A stretch of 64,000 nt of DNA from assembly GCF_006716745.1 (NCBI RefSeq), contig NZ_VFPP01000001.1, positions 3,596,001 through 3,660,000 on the forward strand. Direction: 5' to 3'. This document shows, piece by piece, positions 38,173 to 47,074 of the stretch (position 1 is the first letter of the stretch; every line of letters begins with the position of its first letter). This DNA comes from Saccharothrix saharensis. GTDB lineage: Bacteria; Actinomycetota; Actinomycetes; Mycobacteriales; Pseudonocardiaceae. The position numbers and the translations under genes were made by a program. A model generated the notes under the pieces. That model had not been told where the DNA came from. It did no database searches and worked only from the letters and a program-made list of their open reading frames with translations.

Positions 38173-38850
38173 ATGCGCGGCGTGCCGGGACTCGTGCTGG
38201 TCGTGGAGGACGAACGGGCCATCGCCGACCTGATCTGCCTGTACCTGCGCCGGGACGGGTTCGGGGCGCACGTGGAGGCTGACGGGCACGCGGCGCTGGC
38301 CGCGGTGCGGCGGTTGCGGCCGGTGGCCGTGCTGCTGGACGTCGGCCTGCCCGGCATGGACGGGGTCGAGGTGTGCCGGGCGTTGCGGGCGGCGGGTGAC
38401 TGGACGCCCGTGCTGTTCGTGACGGCGCGGGACGACGAGGTGGACCGGGTGCTCGGGCTGGAGCTGGGCGCGGACGACTACGTGACCAAGCCGTTCAGCC
38501 CGCGGGAGCTGGTGGCCCGGGTGCGCACGGTCCTGCGCCGGGGGACGCCGCAGGTCAGCGCGGTGCGCGTGGTCGGGGACGTGAAGCTGGACGGCGACCG
38601 GCGGCGGGTGTGGGCCGGTGCGGACGAGGTGGCGCTGACGTCGACGGAGTTCGACCTGCTGGCGCACCTGATGCGGCACCCCGGGCGGGTGTTCGCGCGG
38701 GAGCAGCTGTTGAGCGCGGTGTGGGGATACGCGGCGGCGGCGGGCACGCGGACGGTGGACGTGCACGTGGCGCAGTTGCGGGCGAAGCTCGGCGGGCGCA
38801 GTCCGATCAGGACCGTGCGCGGGGTCGGCTACTCGGTCGAGGCGTCGTGA
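38173..38850 (+). CDS. OmpR/PhoB-type response regulator
   Basis: A 225-residue regulator. The receiver domain (about 8-118) has VEDERA (acidic pair), LLDVGLPGMDG (phospho-Asp at about 56) and YVTKPFSPRELVARV (Lys). The winged-helix DNA-binding domain (about 130-220) has ALTSTEFDLLAHLMRHPGRV and RTVDVHVAQLRAKL, with the usual end IRTVRGVGYSVEA. The stop overlaps the kinase GTG (GTGA). The signal is unknown; upstream lies the surface-protein pair, which could be a target. Confidence 0.93.
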   Translation: MRGVPGLVLVVEDERAIADLICLYLRRDGFGAHVEADGHAALAAVRRLRPVAVLLDVGLPGMDGVEVCRALRAAGDWTPVLFVTARDDEVDRVLGLELGADDYVTKPFSPRELVARVRTVLRRGTPQVSAVRVVGDVKLDGDRRRVWAGADEVALTSTEFDLLAHLMRHPGRVFAREQLLSAVWGYAAAAGTRTVDVHVAQLRAKLGGRSPIRTVRGVGYSVEAS

Positions 38851-40136
38851 CCCGGCGGACGAGCCTCGCGTTCCGCATCACGGCCCTGTGCCTGGCGGTG
38901 GCCGGTGTGGCGGTCGTGGTGGCCGGGTTGGTGTCGGCACGGCTGGTGCTGACCGCGTCGCGGGAGGTGAGCCGCGAGGCGTTGGCCGACCAGGCGGACG
39001 TGGTGGCGGAGCAGCTCGACGTGGGTCGGGCCGGGCGGCTGCGGGTGGTCGAGGTGCTGCGCGGGCAGGGCATCGCCGTGGTGCTGATCGGACCGGACGG
39101 CGGGTTGGCCGGTGACCCGCGGGCCGTGCGGGCGGTGCGCGAGGCCGGGATGAGGTCGGGCACCGCGGGGACGCGGCTGGTCGAGGTGCGGCCCGGGGTG
39201 GCGCTGGTGCAGGAGGCCGGCATCGGGAACGGGCCGGGGCGCAAGCTGCTGCGCGCCATCGCGCTCGCGTTGGCGGTCGGGTTGGCGGTGGCGGCGGTGG
39301 CCGGGTTGCTGCTGGGCAAGCTGGTCGCGCGGCCGTTGCGGCGGACGGCGGCGGTCGCGCGGACCATGAGCGGTGGCCGGCGCGACCTGCGTGCACCGGA
39401 GCGGGGGCCGGCGGAGGTGGCCGAGGTGGGCGGGGCGGTGAACGCGCTGGCCGACGCGCTGGCGCGCAGCGAGGCCCGGCAGCGGGAGTTCCTGCTGTCG
39501 GTCTCGCACGAGCTGCGCACGCCGTTGACGGCGGTGACCGGGTTCGCCGAGTCGTTGGCCGACGGGGTGGTGTCCGGGGCGGACGTGCCGGTGGTGGGCC
39601 GCACGATCTCCGAGGAGGCGCACCGGCTCGACCGGCTGGTCACCGACCTGCTGGACCTGGCCCGGTTGGGCGCGGACGACTTCCGGGTGGACCTCGCGCC
39701 GGTCGACCTGGCGGAGGTGGTGTCGGCCGCCGCCGGGGTGTGGCGGGCGCGGTGCGCGGCCAAGGGCGTGGAGTTCCGGCTGGAGGCGCCGACCGCGCCG
39801 GTCGTGCGGATCACGGACGCGCGGCGGCTGCGGCAGGTGCTGGACGGGTTGTTGGAGAACGCGCTGCGCCTGACGCCCGCCGGCCGGCCGGTGGTGCTGG
39901 CGCTGCACGACGTGGTGCAGGTGCGGGACGGCGGTCCGGGGCTGTCCGAGGAGGACTACCGGGTGGCGTTCCGCAAGGGAGCGCTGCACGCCAAGTACGA
40001 GCGCTCCCGACCGGTGGGCACGGGCGTCGGGCTCGCCCTGGTGCACGGCCTGGTGACCCGGCTGGGTGGGACGATCGAGGCCGGTCCCGCGCCGGAGGGC
40101 GGCGCGGCGTTCACGGTGAGGTTGCCCGGTGCATGA
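38847..40136 (+). CDS. EnvZ-type sensor histidine kinase
   Basis: A 429-residue kinase. TM1 is at about 10-32; the extracellular domain covers about 33-130; TM2 is at about 133-160 (AIALALAVGLAVAAVAGLLLG); a HAMP linker follows. HisKA contains FLLSVSHELRTPLTAV with the phospho-His. The HATPase domain has LDGLLENALRLTP (N-box), VRDGGPGLSEEDY (G1) and GTGVGLALVHGLV (G2). It partners the upstream response regulator by overlap. The C-terminal Ala is followed by the HD gene starting 8 bp before the stop. Confidence 0.92.
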   Translation: MTRRTSLAFRITALCLAVAGVAVVVAGLVSARLVLTASREVSREALADQADVVAEQLDVGRAGRLRVVEVLRGQGIAVVLIGPDGGLAGDPRAVRAVREAGMRSGTAGTRLVEVRPGVALVQEAGIGNGPGRKLLRAIALALAVGLAVAAVAGLLLGKLVARPLRRTAAVARTMSGGRRDLRAPERGPAEVAEVGGAVNALADALARSEARQREFLLSVSHELRTPLTAVTGFAESLADGVVSGADVPVVGRTISEEAHRLDRLVTDLLDLARLGADDFRVDLAPVDLAEVVSAAAGVWRARCAAKGVEFRLEAPTAPVVRITDARRLRQVLDGLLENALRLTPAGRPVVLALHDVVQVRDGGPGLSEEDYRVAFRKGALHAKYERSRPVGTGVGLALVHGLVTRLGGTIEAGPAPEGGAAFTVRLPGA

Positions 40137-40743
40137 GCTGGAGGTCCGGTGGCACGCGGCCGTCCGCGTGCTCGGCGGCGCGAACGACCCCGGTGACCTG
40201 GTCGAACGGTATGCCGAACCGCACCGCGGCTACCACAACGCGGACCACGTGCTGGCCGTCGCACGGGACGCCGACGTGCTCGCCGAGACCGACGGCCGCA
40301 CGGCACGCGAGCGCGCTGTGCTGGCCCTCGCCGCACTGACGCACGACGTGATCTACGACGGCGAGCCCGGCGAGGACGAGCGCCGCAGCGCCGGGTGGGC
40401 CCGGGCACGGCTCGCCGGCCTGCCCGAGGCGGACGCGGTGGCCGGGCTCGTGCTGGCCACCGCGGACCACACCTCGGCCGACCCGCTCACGTGCCTGCTC
40501 CTGGACGCCGACCTGGCCGTCCTCGGCTCCGACCCGGCCGGCTACGAGCGCTACCGCGCGGCCGTGCGCGCCGAGTACGCGCACGTGCCGGACGACGCGT
40601 GGCGGGTCGGGCGGGCCGAGGTGCTGCGCTCGTTGGCCCGCAAGGACCCGCTCTACGTCACCCCGCACGCGCGCGAGCGGTGGGAGGAACGCGCCCGGGC
40701 CAACCTCGCCGCCGAGCTCAGCTCGCTCGCCGACCCGCGGTGA
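40129..40743 (+). CDS. HD-domain metal-dependent phosphohydrolase
   Basis: A 204-residue protein of the HD superfamily, COG4339 type. Metal-binding residues are in RGYHNADHVLAV (H...HD-like) and LTHDVIYDGEPG (HD), followed by GLVLATADHTS and LLLDADLAVLG. Members act on nucleotides or phosphate esters; this subgroup has no defined substrate. GTG 40129 lies inside the end of the kinase gene, so translation is coupled. Its 3' end overlaps the convergent mtnD by 26 bp. Confidence 0.82.
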   Translation: MHELEVRWHAAVRVLGGANDPGDLVERYAEPHRGYHNADHVLAVARDADVLAETDGRTARERAVLALAALTHDVIYDGEPGEDERRSAGWARARLAGLPEADAVAGLVLATADHTSADPLTCLLLDADLAVLGSDPAGYERYRAAVRAEYAHVPDDAWRVGRAEVLRSLARKDPLYVTPHARERWEERARANLAAELSSLADPR

Positions 40744-41290
40744 TCGCGTCGAACGTCGGGAACGCCTTGGCGATCTCGCTGCCGGTGAAGTTGCCCACCC
40801 AGCCGTCGTCGTCGTGGAAGAACCGGATCGACACGTAGTCCGGCCGGGTGCCCATGTCGAACCAGTGCGTGGTGTTCGCGGGCACGCTCAGCAGGTCGCC
40901 CGCCTCGCACAGCACCCCGTACACGCGCTTGTCGACGTGCAGGTAGAACACGCCGGAACCGCGGGCGAAGAAGCGGTCCTCGTCGTCGTCGTGGGTGTGC
41001 TCGGCCAGGAACTTCAGCCGCGCCTGCCCCGCCGACGCCAGCCACTCCGGGTCGTCCGACGGCGTCATCTCCATCGCGTCGACCACGGTGTAGCCCTCGG
41101 TCCCGGTCACCCGGGCGACCTGCTCGGCGTAGACCTCCAGGGCGTTCTCGCTGGTCACGCCCTCGACGACCGGCCACTGCTCGTAGCGGACGCCGAGCTG
41201 CTTGAGCTCCACCGCGATCTCGGCGGGGTCGGCGGTGCGCACCAGAGCGGTCTCGGGGTCGGTGTCCGACCACACGGTCAGCAACGTCAT
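40718..41290 (-). CDS. mtnD: Acireductone dioxygenase
   Basis: A 190-residue cupin enzyme. The metal-binding motif is EHTHDDDEDRFFARG (H-x-H...E type) with the second His in PANTTHWFDMG. It oxidises acireductone to 2-keto-4-methylthiobutyrate and formate with Fe, the last oxidative step of methionine salvage. ATG 41290 starts 13 bp after the mtnB stop, so it is the last gene of the salvage operon. Confidence 0.92.
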   Translation of the reverse strand: MTLLTVWSDTDPETALVRTADPAEIAVELKQLGVRYEQWPVVEGVTSENALEVYAEQVARVTGTEGYTVVDAMEMTPSDDPEWLASAGQARLKFLAEHTHDDDEDRFFARGSGVFYLHVDKRVYGVLCEAGDLLSVPANTTHWFDMGTRPDYVSIRFFHDDDGWVGNFTGSEIAKAFPTFDAITAGRRAS

Positions 41291-41303
41291 CGCGCCTGCT
41301 CCC

Positions 41304-41906
41304 TCATGTTCGTGGTGAATCCCCGCGCCGGGTCGTCTCGGTCTTGAAGCGCAACAGCCACTCCAAGCACTCCAGCCGGTGCCGCGCCTGGTAGAGGTCG
41401 TCACCCCACACGTACACCCCGTGCCGGGCGACAATCAAGGCCGGCACGTCCTCGCGGAACCCGGCCTCGAACGCGTCGCCGAGCACCCGCATGTCCTGGC
41501 TGTTCGGCACGACCGGGATCACGACGGTCTCGTGCGCCTGCCGGCCGAAGCCCTTGAGCATCTCCAGGTCGCTCAGCTCGACGCCGTCGGGCCAGTGCTC
41601 GGCCGCGACCACGGGCGCGAGGGCGTGCACGTGGACCACCGCGCCCGCGCCGGACACCGCCGCGATCCGCCCGTGCAGGCCCGCTTCGGCCGACGGCACG
41701 CGCACCGAGTCGTCCGTGCGGCCCTCGGCGTCGATGACCACCACGTCGTCGGGCGTGAGCTCGCCCTTGTCCTTGCCGCTGACGGTGACCGCGAGCCGCA
41801 GCGGGTCGCGGTCCACGACCACGGACAGGTTGCCGGACGTGCCGCGCATCCAGCCCATCGCGGTGTACCGGGCGCACTCCGCGGCCAGCGCCTCCCCCGG
41901 CGTCAC
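41304..41906 (-). CDS. mtnB: Methylthioribulose-1-phosphate dehydratase
   Basis: A 200-residue class II aldolase-fold lyase. GWMRGTSGNLSVVVD is at the N-terminus, VVHVHALAPVVA carries two zinc-binding His, and RHGVYVWGDDLYQARHRLECLEWLL gives the third His region. It dehydrates methylthioribulose-1-phosphate. The GTG start overlaps the mtnC stop (GTGA). Confidence 0.92.
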   Translation of the reverse strand: MTPGEALAAECARYTAMGWMRGTSGNLSVVVDRDPLRLAVTVSGKDKGELTPDDVVVIDAEGRTDDSVRVPSAEAGLHGRIAAVSGAGAVVHVHALAPVVAAEHWPDGVELSDLEMLKGFGRQAHETVVIPVVPNSQDMRVLGDAFEAGFREDVPALIVARHGVYVWGDDLYQARHRLECLEWLLRFKTETTRRGDSPRT

Positions 41907-42568
41907 AGGGCGCGCACCGTCTCGTGCGGGCTGAAGTCCGCGTCGCCGTAGGGCTCACCCGGGCGCGCCACGCCGACGGTCCGCCAGCCGGCCTCGGCGG
42001 CGGCGTGCAGCTCGGCGGGGACGTCGGAGTAGAACGTGATGTCGCCGGCGCCCAGCACGGAGGCGATCTTCAGGTAGGACGCGGCTTCCCGCTTCGGGCC
42101 CGCGTTCACGGTGTCGAAGTGGTACTCGAACAGCGACGTGAGGTCGCCGTCCGTGGTGTGCGCGAAGAACGCCACCTGGCCGGCCACCGAGCCCGAGGAG
42201 AACACGGCCAGCTTGGTGCCCTCGGCGTGCCACTTGCGCAGCGCGGGCACGACGTCCGGGAAGAACTCGGCCACCAGGTCGCCCTGCGCGTAACCGCGCT
42301 GCCAGATCAGGCCCTGCAACGTCTTGAGCGGCGTGGCCTTCCGGTCCGCGTCCATCCACCCGTGCAGCACGGCCACCAGCTCGGCCGTGCCACCGTCCAC
42401 ACCGGACAGCTCGCGGATCTGCGCCACGGCCTCGGCCACGGCCGGGTCGTCGCCGTGCTCGTCGATCCACGGCCCCAGCCGCGGCCGGGCGTAGTCGTAC
42501 AGCGTGACCAGGACCTGGTCGGTGGCGCTGAGCGTGCCCTCGATGTCCAGCACGACCCACTTAGTCAT
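41903..42568 (-). CDS. mtnC: Enolase-phosphatase E1
   Basis: A 221-residue HAD-fold enzyme. VVLDIEGTLSATDQVLVTLY (DxEGT, as in MtnC rather than DxDGT) gives the nucleophile. LAVFSSGSVAGQV (Ser), AGPKREAASY (Lys) and TFYSDVPAEL (Asp) complete the HAD set. It converts 2,3-diketo-5-methylthiopentyl-1-phosphate to acireductone. ATG 42568 lies 8 bp inside the mtnA gene end, so the two are coupled. Confidence 0.93.
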   Translation of the reverse strand: MTKWVVLDIEGTLSATDQVLVTLYDYARPRLGPWIDEHGDDPAVAEAVAQIRELSGVDGGTAELVAVLHGWMDADRKATPLKTLQGLIWQRGYAQGDLVAEFFPDVVPALRKWHAEGTKLAVFSSGSVAGQVAFFAHTTDGDLTSLFEYHFDTVNAGPKREAASYLKIASVLGAGDITFYSDVPAELHAAAEAGWRTVGVARPGEPYGDADFSPHETVRAL

Positions 42569-43568
42569 GAACGTCCCCAACGTAGTAATCGGCCAACCCG
42601 CCCGGAGCGTACGCACCGCGGTCGGTCACCACCGACGTCACGAACCGCGGCGGGGTCACGTCGAACGCCGGGTACAGCCCCCGGGCCCGGTCGGTGGCCG
42701 TGCGGCGGCCCAGCGTGTGCAGCACCTCGTCGCCGGGCCGGTGCTCGATCAGCACGTCGGCGGCGGTCGGGGCGAGGCGGTCCGGCGCCTGCACCATGGC
42801 CAGGAACGGCACGTCGAACGCGTGCGCGGCGACCGCGAGGCCGAGCGTGCCGACCTTGTTGACCACGTGCCCGTCCATCGTGACGCGGTCGGCGGCGGTG
42901 AGCAGCACGTCCACGTCGCCGGTCGACATCACGGCCGCGCCCATGCCGTCGGTGATCAGGGTCGTGTCCACGCCCATCTCCCCCAGCGTCTCCGCGGTCA
43001 GGCGGGCGCCCTGGAGGTATGGGCGGGTCTCCGTGCAGACGAACCGCAAACGCTTGCCCATGGCCTGGGCTGCGGCGACGGTCTCGGTCAGGTAGAGGTC
43101 GGCCCAGCAGTGCGTGAGCACCGCGCCCTCGTCCGGCAGCAGTTCGGCGGTGTGCGCGCCGAGGCTGCGGCTGCGGCCGCGGTAGCGCTCGTCGCCCGCC
43201 TCCGCGCCGGCGAGCGCGCCCGCTTCGAGGTCGTCCGAGGCGTCGACGCCGGCCAGCACCGCGGCTACGGCTTTGCGCAGGTGGTTGTTGGTGGGACGGG
43301 TCGCGACGAGGAGCTGCCCGGCCCGGTCGAGCCGGGCGCGGGCCTCGGCGCGCGGCAGGCCGCGGGCTTCGCGGGCGGCCAGCACCATGCCCCACAGCGC
43401 GGCGAAGTACGGGCCGGACGACTGCGTGACCATGTCCTCGATGGCCTTGGCGACCTCGGCGACCGTGCCGCAGCGCACCCACGTCTTGTGGAACGGGAAG
43501 TCGCGCCGGTCCAGGATGTGCACGCCGTCGTCTTCCAGGCGCACGCTGCGCGCGAGCAGCGGCTCCAT
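42561..43568 (-). CDS. MtnA-like sugar-phosphate isomerase (eIF2B fold), divergent
   Basis: A 335-residue eIF2B/MtnA-fold protein. It keeps CTETRPYLQGARLTAETL, LITDGMGAAVMST and AADRVTMDGHVVNKVGTLGLA, including the Asp equivalent to the MtnA catalytic Asp and an adjacent Cys in VLTHCWADLYL. The MtnA sequence RGAPAIG in the N-terminal part and the C-N-x-G pattern after the Cys are not conserved (SSGPYFA and CWADLY here). It should open the aldose phosphate ring as in methylthioribose-1-phosphate isomerase, but substrate preference may differ. Placed between the DszC-like gene and mtnC in one operon. Confidence 0.75.
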   Translation of the reverse strand: MEPLLARSVRLEDDGVHILDRRDFPFHKTWVRCGTVAEVAKAIEDMVTQSSGPYFAALWGMVLAAREARGLPRAEARARLDRAGQLLVATRPTNNHLRKAVAAVLAGVDASDDLEAGALAGAEAGDERYRGRSRSLGAHTAELLPDEGAVLTHCWADLYLTETVAAAQAMGKRLRFVCTETRPYLQGARLTAETLGEMGVDTTLITDGMGAAVMSTGDVDVLLTAADRVTMDGHVVNKVGTLGLAVAAHAFDVPFLAMVQAPDRLAPTAADVLIEHRPGDEVLHTLGRRTATDRARGLYPAFDVTPPRFVTSVVTDRGAYAPGGLADYYVGDVHD

Positions 43569-44707
43569 CAGCTGTACCCGGTGAACGGGGCGTGCTCGCC
43601 GGTCAGGTAGTACGCGCCGAGCTCGCGCGCCTTGTACGACACGGGGTCGTGCAGGGTGAGCGTGCGGGCGTTGCGCCAGAACCGGTCGAACGCGTAGCCG
43701 GCGGCGGTGGCGCGGGCACCGCACAGCTCGAACACGCGGCTGGTGGTCTGGTTGGCGACCCTGGTGGCGACCACCTTGGCCGACGAGATGGCGGCGGCGG
43801 TCTCGGCGCGCTCGTCGCCGGTCAGGTCCGCGCCGCGGCGCGAGGCCCGGTCCAGCCGGTCCGAGGCGTGGTCGGTGAGGAAGCCCGCGGCCTGCGCGTC
43901 GGCGACCAGCTCGCCGTACGTACCCAGGATGTACGGGTCGGCGGTGGCCTTGTCGACGCCGCTGAGGAACCACGGCCGGGTGGTCGTGCGGGTGTAGCGG
44001 GCGGCTTCGGCCAACGCGCCCTCGGCCATCGCCACGTACAGCTGGGCCAGCACGAGCTGGAAGCCCAGGGCGGCCAGCGACAGGCGCGGGCTGGTCTCGT
44101 CGTGCGCGCCGAGGACCTGGTCGGCGGGCACGTGCACGCGGTCGAACACCACGCCGCCGCTGGCGGTGAGGCGCTGGCCGATGTTGTCCCAGTCGCCGGC
44201 GTAGGTGATGCCGTCGGCCTTGGCGTCGAGGGTGAAGGTGACCTTCGCGCCGGTCTCGGTGTGGGTGGCGCTGACCACGAGCCGGTCGGCCACCGACGCG
44301 CCGGTGGCGAACGTCTTGCGGCCCGTGACCTCGAAGCCGCCGTCGACCGGCCGCAGCTCCAGCGCCGCGTCCAGCGGGTTGCTGACCCCCGCCCAGAAGA
44401 GATCGGCACCGGAGGTGTTGTCGCCGGGCCGGTGGTCCGGGTTGTCGAACAGGCCGCTGCGCCACACCTGGAGGTAGTGGTAGCCGAGCAGGTGGCCGAC
44501 GTTGGCGTCCGCCGCGCCGACGACCCTGGTCACGGCCTGCTGCGTGGCCCAGTCGTCGATCGTGAGCAGCCCGGACCGCCGCAACGCCTCGACCTCGGCC
44601 ACGGGCTCCGCACCCCGCCGGTCGCGCTCCGCCGCGTCGACCCGCAACGCCGCGGCCAGCTCGTCGGCGACGGTCAGCCACTTCTGCCGACCATCGGTGC
44701 TCGTCAT
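43568..44707 (-). CDS. DszC/acyl-CoA-dehydrogenase-like flavin monooxygenase
   Basis: A 379-residue protein of the acyl-CoA dehydrogenase fold. A helical N-terminal domain is followed by FEVTGRKTFATGASVADRLVVSATH (beta domain), NIGQRLTASGGVVFDRVHVP, and a C-terminal helix bundle with TSRVFELCGARATAAGYAFDRFWRNARTLTLHDPVSYK. This is the DszC/SfnB/desulfurisation-type FMNH2-dependent oxygenase subgroup, not a beta-oxidation enzyme. TGATG joins it to the MtnA-like gene. It heads the methionine-salvage operon, suggesting action on a sulfur compound; the substrate is unknown. No flavin reductase is in the operon. Confidence 0.8.
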   Translation of the reverse strand: MTSTDGRQKWLTVADELAAALRVDAAERDRRGAEPVAEVEALRRSGLLTIDDWATQQAVTRVVGAADANVGHLLGYHYLQVWRSGLFDNPDHRPGDNTSGADLFWAGVSNPLDAALELRPVDGGFEVTGRKTFATGASVADRLVVSATHTETGAKVTFTLDAKADGITYAGDWDNIGQRLTASGGVVFDRVHVPADQVLGAHDETSPRLSLAALGFQLVLAQLYVAMAEGALAEAARYTRTTTRPWFLSGVDKATADPYILGTYGELVADAQAAGFLTDHASDRLDRASRRGADLTGDERAETAAAISSAKVVATRVANQTTSRVFELCGARATAAGYAFDRFWRNARTLTLHDPVSYKARELGAYYLTGEHAPFTGYS

Positions 44708-44804
44708 GCGCCCTCCCACCGTCTACGTCCCAGCAGGCGAGCCTAACCGGCGCGGCGGGCCGCGGACTGAGCGTTCCGCCACATGGGAAGCGCCGCTTCG
44801 GTGG

Positions 44805-45989
44805 TCAGGGGCGCGGGCGGTAGCGGTGCAGCAGGCCGAGGTCGGCCAGCAGCTTCTGCACCGGCCCGCCGCCGTAGCGGCGGGACACCTCCTCGACATG
44901 GGCGCGCCACACCTCCCGGTCGGCGCGCCAGGCCGTGAGGTAGTCCACGCAGAGCTGCGGCTCGATGAGGCGGTTGCGGCCGCGGGCGGCCTTGAGGGCG
45001 GCGACCATCCGCTGCTTCGCGGGCCCTTCCGGCTGGGTGTCGCCCACCATGGTGATCACCTCGTCGATGAACCGCCGGCGCTGGCCCAGGAACCACCGCC
45101 AGTAGCCGGCCGTGGCCCCGGTCAGGCCCCGACCGCCGTCGAGCAGGCCGAACAGCCCTTCGGCGAGGCAGTCGCCGAGCTCCTCGGTGCGGGCCCGCGT
45201 GGTGTCGCGGTACGGGTCGTACGGCTTCTGCAGCGCCAGGCCCGTCACCGCCGACGGCGACAGGCCCGTGTCGTTGAGCAGGAAGAACCAGTCCTCGTTG
45301 TAGATGTCGGGGAAGAACGAGGTGAACGACTCGCGGCCGATCGCCAGCGCGCCCGAGCCGATGAACGTGTCCTGGTCGCCGCCCGCCTCGCGGTAGGCGT
45401 GGCAGACCACCGAGTTGTCCGGGTAGCCGCCGACGGACAGGCCGACGCCGGTGAAGGTGTCCAGCAGGCCGACCGCCGTGCCCAGGTCGTCGGGGTTCGG
45501 GATCACCACGTCGTCGTCCACGTAGACGACCCGCTCCCACCCGGCCGCCGCCGCGAGCAGCAGGCCGAGGTTGCGCTTGAGGCTGGTGTCGGTGCGGCGG
45601 TCGAACCGGCCGCCGCGCAGCATCGCCGTGGTGCCGAACACCGGCACGGCGTCCTCGGGCGCCTCGGCGATGTCGGTGGCGACGATCTCGACGCCGGCGC
45701 GTTCGGCGAGCGCGGTGGCGGCGTCGGCGGACGCGTGGCGGCTGCACAGCGCGACCAGCGTGCAGCCGTGGTGCTTGGCGAGCGCGACGACGTGCTCCAG
45801 GTAGGCGGTGGGTCGCGCGGTCGGCACGATGATCGCGTCCACCCCGGCCGGGACGGCGAACGCGTCCCTGGTCAGCAGGTGGCGGTGGGAACCGTTGTGG
45901 TTCTGCGACCGGGGTGCTCGCGGCCGGGGGTGCGCGGGCGCGGTGGCGAGCGCCGCGACTGGGGTGTTCAACTCTGGCCCTCCGGCCAT
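44805..45989 (-). CDS. GT-A glycosyltransferase-like protein
   Basis: A 394-residue cytoplasmic protein with a family 2-like core. GVDAIIVPTARPTAYLEHVV is near residues 49-68 and WERVVYVDDDVVIPNPDD (DDD, about 150-167) is the likely nucleotide-sugar/metal site. FIGSGALAIGRESFTSFFPD and EDWFFLLNDTGLS (ED) are acceptor/base motifs. The C-terminus is helical and ends at about residue 390. No membrane helix is seen. The start overlaps the last 22 bp of the XRE-type gene. The start codon could also be an internal one; the first 40 residues look disordered. Confidence 0.7.
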   Translation of the reverse strand: MAGGPELNTPVAALATAPAHPRPRAPRSQNHNGSHRHLLTRDAFAVPAGVDAIIVPTARPTAYLEHVVALAKHHGCTLVALCSRHASADAATALAERAGVEIVATDIAEAPEDAVPVFGTTAMLRGGRFDRRTDTSLKRNLGLLLAAAAGWERVVYVDDDVVIPNPDDLGTAVGLLDTFTGVGLSVGGYPDNSVVCHAYREAGGDQDTFIGSGALAIGRESFTSFFPDIYNEDWFFLLNDTGLSPSAVTGLALQKPYDPYRDTTRARTEELGDCLAEGLFGLLDGGRGLTGATAGYWRWFLGQRRRFIDEVITMVGDTQPEGPAKQRMVAALKAARGRNRLIEPQLCVDYLTAWRADREVWRAHVEEVSRRYGGGPVQKLLADLGLLHRYRPRP

Positions 45990-47062
45990 TCGAAGAGTCG
46001 GTTCTCCGGCAGGTTCCAGTCCGGCGTGACCACCTGGCCGTTCACCACCATCACCCTGGTCAGGATGCTGTAGGAGGCCAGGCCGGGGAATCGCTGGTTC
46101 AGGTACTCCGCGTTGCGGTCGCGGAACCTGCCGTCGGTGAGCGCCCGCACGACACCGAGGGTGCCCCTGCCGTACTGGCCGTTGCAGATCGTCACCGTTC
46201 GCTTGTGGTTGAACGGGTTCGTGCCGCGGTAGAAGTGGCCGACGTCCTCCAGCAGGACCTCGTGGCCGCCGTGGTTGCCGAGCCTGGGCGCGCAGAGGCG
46301 CTCCTCGCCCCCGGGTGCGTGCACCACGAACCCGCCCGCCTCGGCCATGTCGTGCCGGGCGACCTGCGTGATCGGCAGGTCGACGCGGTCCAGCAGCTCG
46401 CGGGTGACGAGGTTCCAGTCGACTCCGCCGAGCAGCACGAGGTGCGTGGTGTAGTCGTCGGGGGCCAGGTCGGACGCGATGCGGAAGTTGACCTGGCTGC
46501 GGGGGTTGAGCGCGCGGATGTGGCCGTGCAGCTCGATCAGGGCGTCGAGGTCGGCGTAGGTGTAGAGCTCGACGTAGTCCGGCTGCGTGGGGTCGGAGTA
46601 CGGCATCTTCGCCCGCATGTCGGCCGGGAGCTGGGCGACGACGATGGTGATGTCGTAGCGGTCGTCGAAGTACCAGAAGTCGCGGTGGGCGCGGTCGTGG
46701 GCGGGTGTCGTGCCGTCCTCGCGTTCGACGGCGGCCCGCAGGTCGGTCAGCTCGCGCAGCAGCTCGTCCCGTTGGCGCAGCTCGTCGGGGGTCAGCTCGT
46801 CGACCGGGAGCAGCCGGTAGGGGCGGGACGCGACCGAGCGCCGGGTGGCGAAGAACGTGGCGTAGGCGGCGAGGCGGTGCAGCGGCGGGGTCTTGGGCTT
46901 GCCGCGGCTCTCCCAGGACGACAGCAGCGGCACGCTGGCGGGCTTCTCCGCGCTGAAAGCCCGGGCCAGGTCGCTCTGGGTGATCGTGACGTCGGGCCAG
47001 CGCTGTTCGCGCAACGCCCGCAGGCGGTGCGACAGCGAGTGGGGGTCCTCCGCAACGACCAC
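45968..47062 (-). CDS. XRE-type helix-turn-helix protein with large uncharacterised C-terminal domain
   Basis: A 364-residue protein. Residues about 10-80 form a helix-turn-helix (LRALREQRWPDVTITQSDLA, SVPLLSSWESRGKPKTP). Residues about 130-364 form a conserved alpha/beta domain of unknown function with DITIVVAQLPADMRAKMPYS, YADLDALIELHGHIRALNP, VLLGGVDWN, TICNGQYGRGTLGVVRALTD and RVMVVNGQVVTPDWNLPE. Similar HTH-plus-this-domain proteins are common in actinobacteria. It may sense a nucleotide or metabolite. It overlaps the glycosyltransferase and is divergent from a small membrane protein; shared TTCAGT-type boxes lie between. Confidence 0.75.
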   Translation of the reverse strand: MVVAEDPHSLSHRLRALREQRWPDVTITQSDLARAFSAEKPASVPLLSSWESRGKPKTPPLHRLAAYATFFATRRSVASRPYRLLPVDELTPDELRQRDELLRELTDLRAAVEREDGTTPAHDRAHRDFWYFDDRYDITIVVAQLPADMRAKMPYSDPTQPDYVELYTYADLDALIELHGHIRALNPRSQVNFRIASDLAPDDYTTHLVLLGGVDWNLVTRELLDRVDLPITQVARHDMAEAGGFVVHAPGGEERLCAPRLGNHGGHEVLLEDVGHFYRGTNPFNHKRTVTICNGQYGRGTLGVVRALTDGRFRDRNAEYLNQRFPGLASYSILTRVMVVNGQVVTPDWNLPENRLFEWPEGQS

Positions 47063-47074
47063 GTCCGCGCGCCC

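Noticed and set aside
44708..44804. SAM-type riboswitch upstream of the methionine-salvage operon
   Set aside because: The gap is 97 bp, contains no recognisable SAM-II/SAM-IV core and is between same-strand genes; no support beyond pathway expectation.
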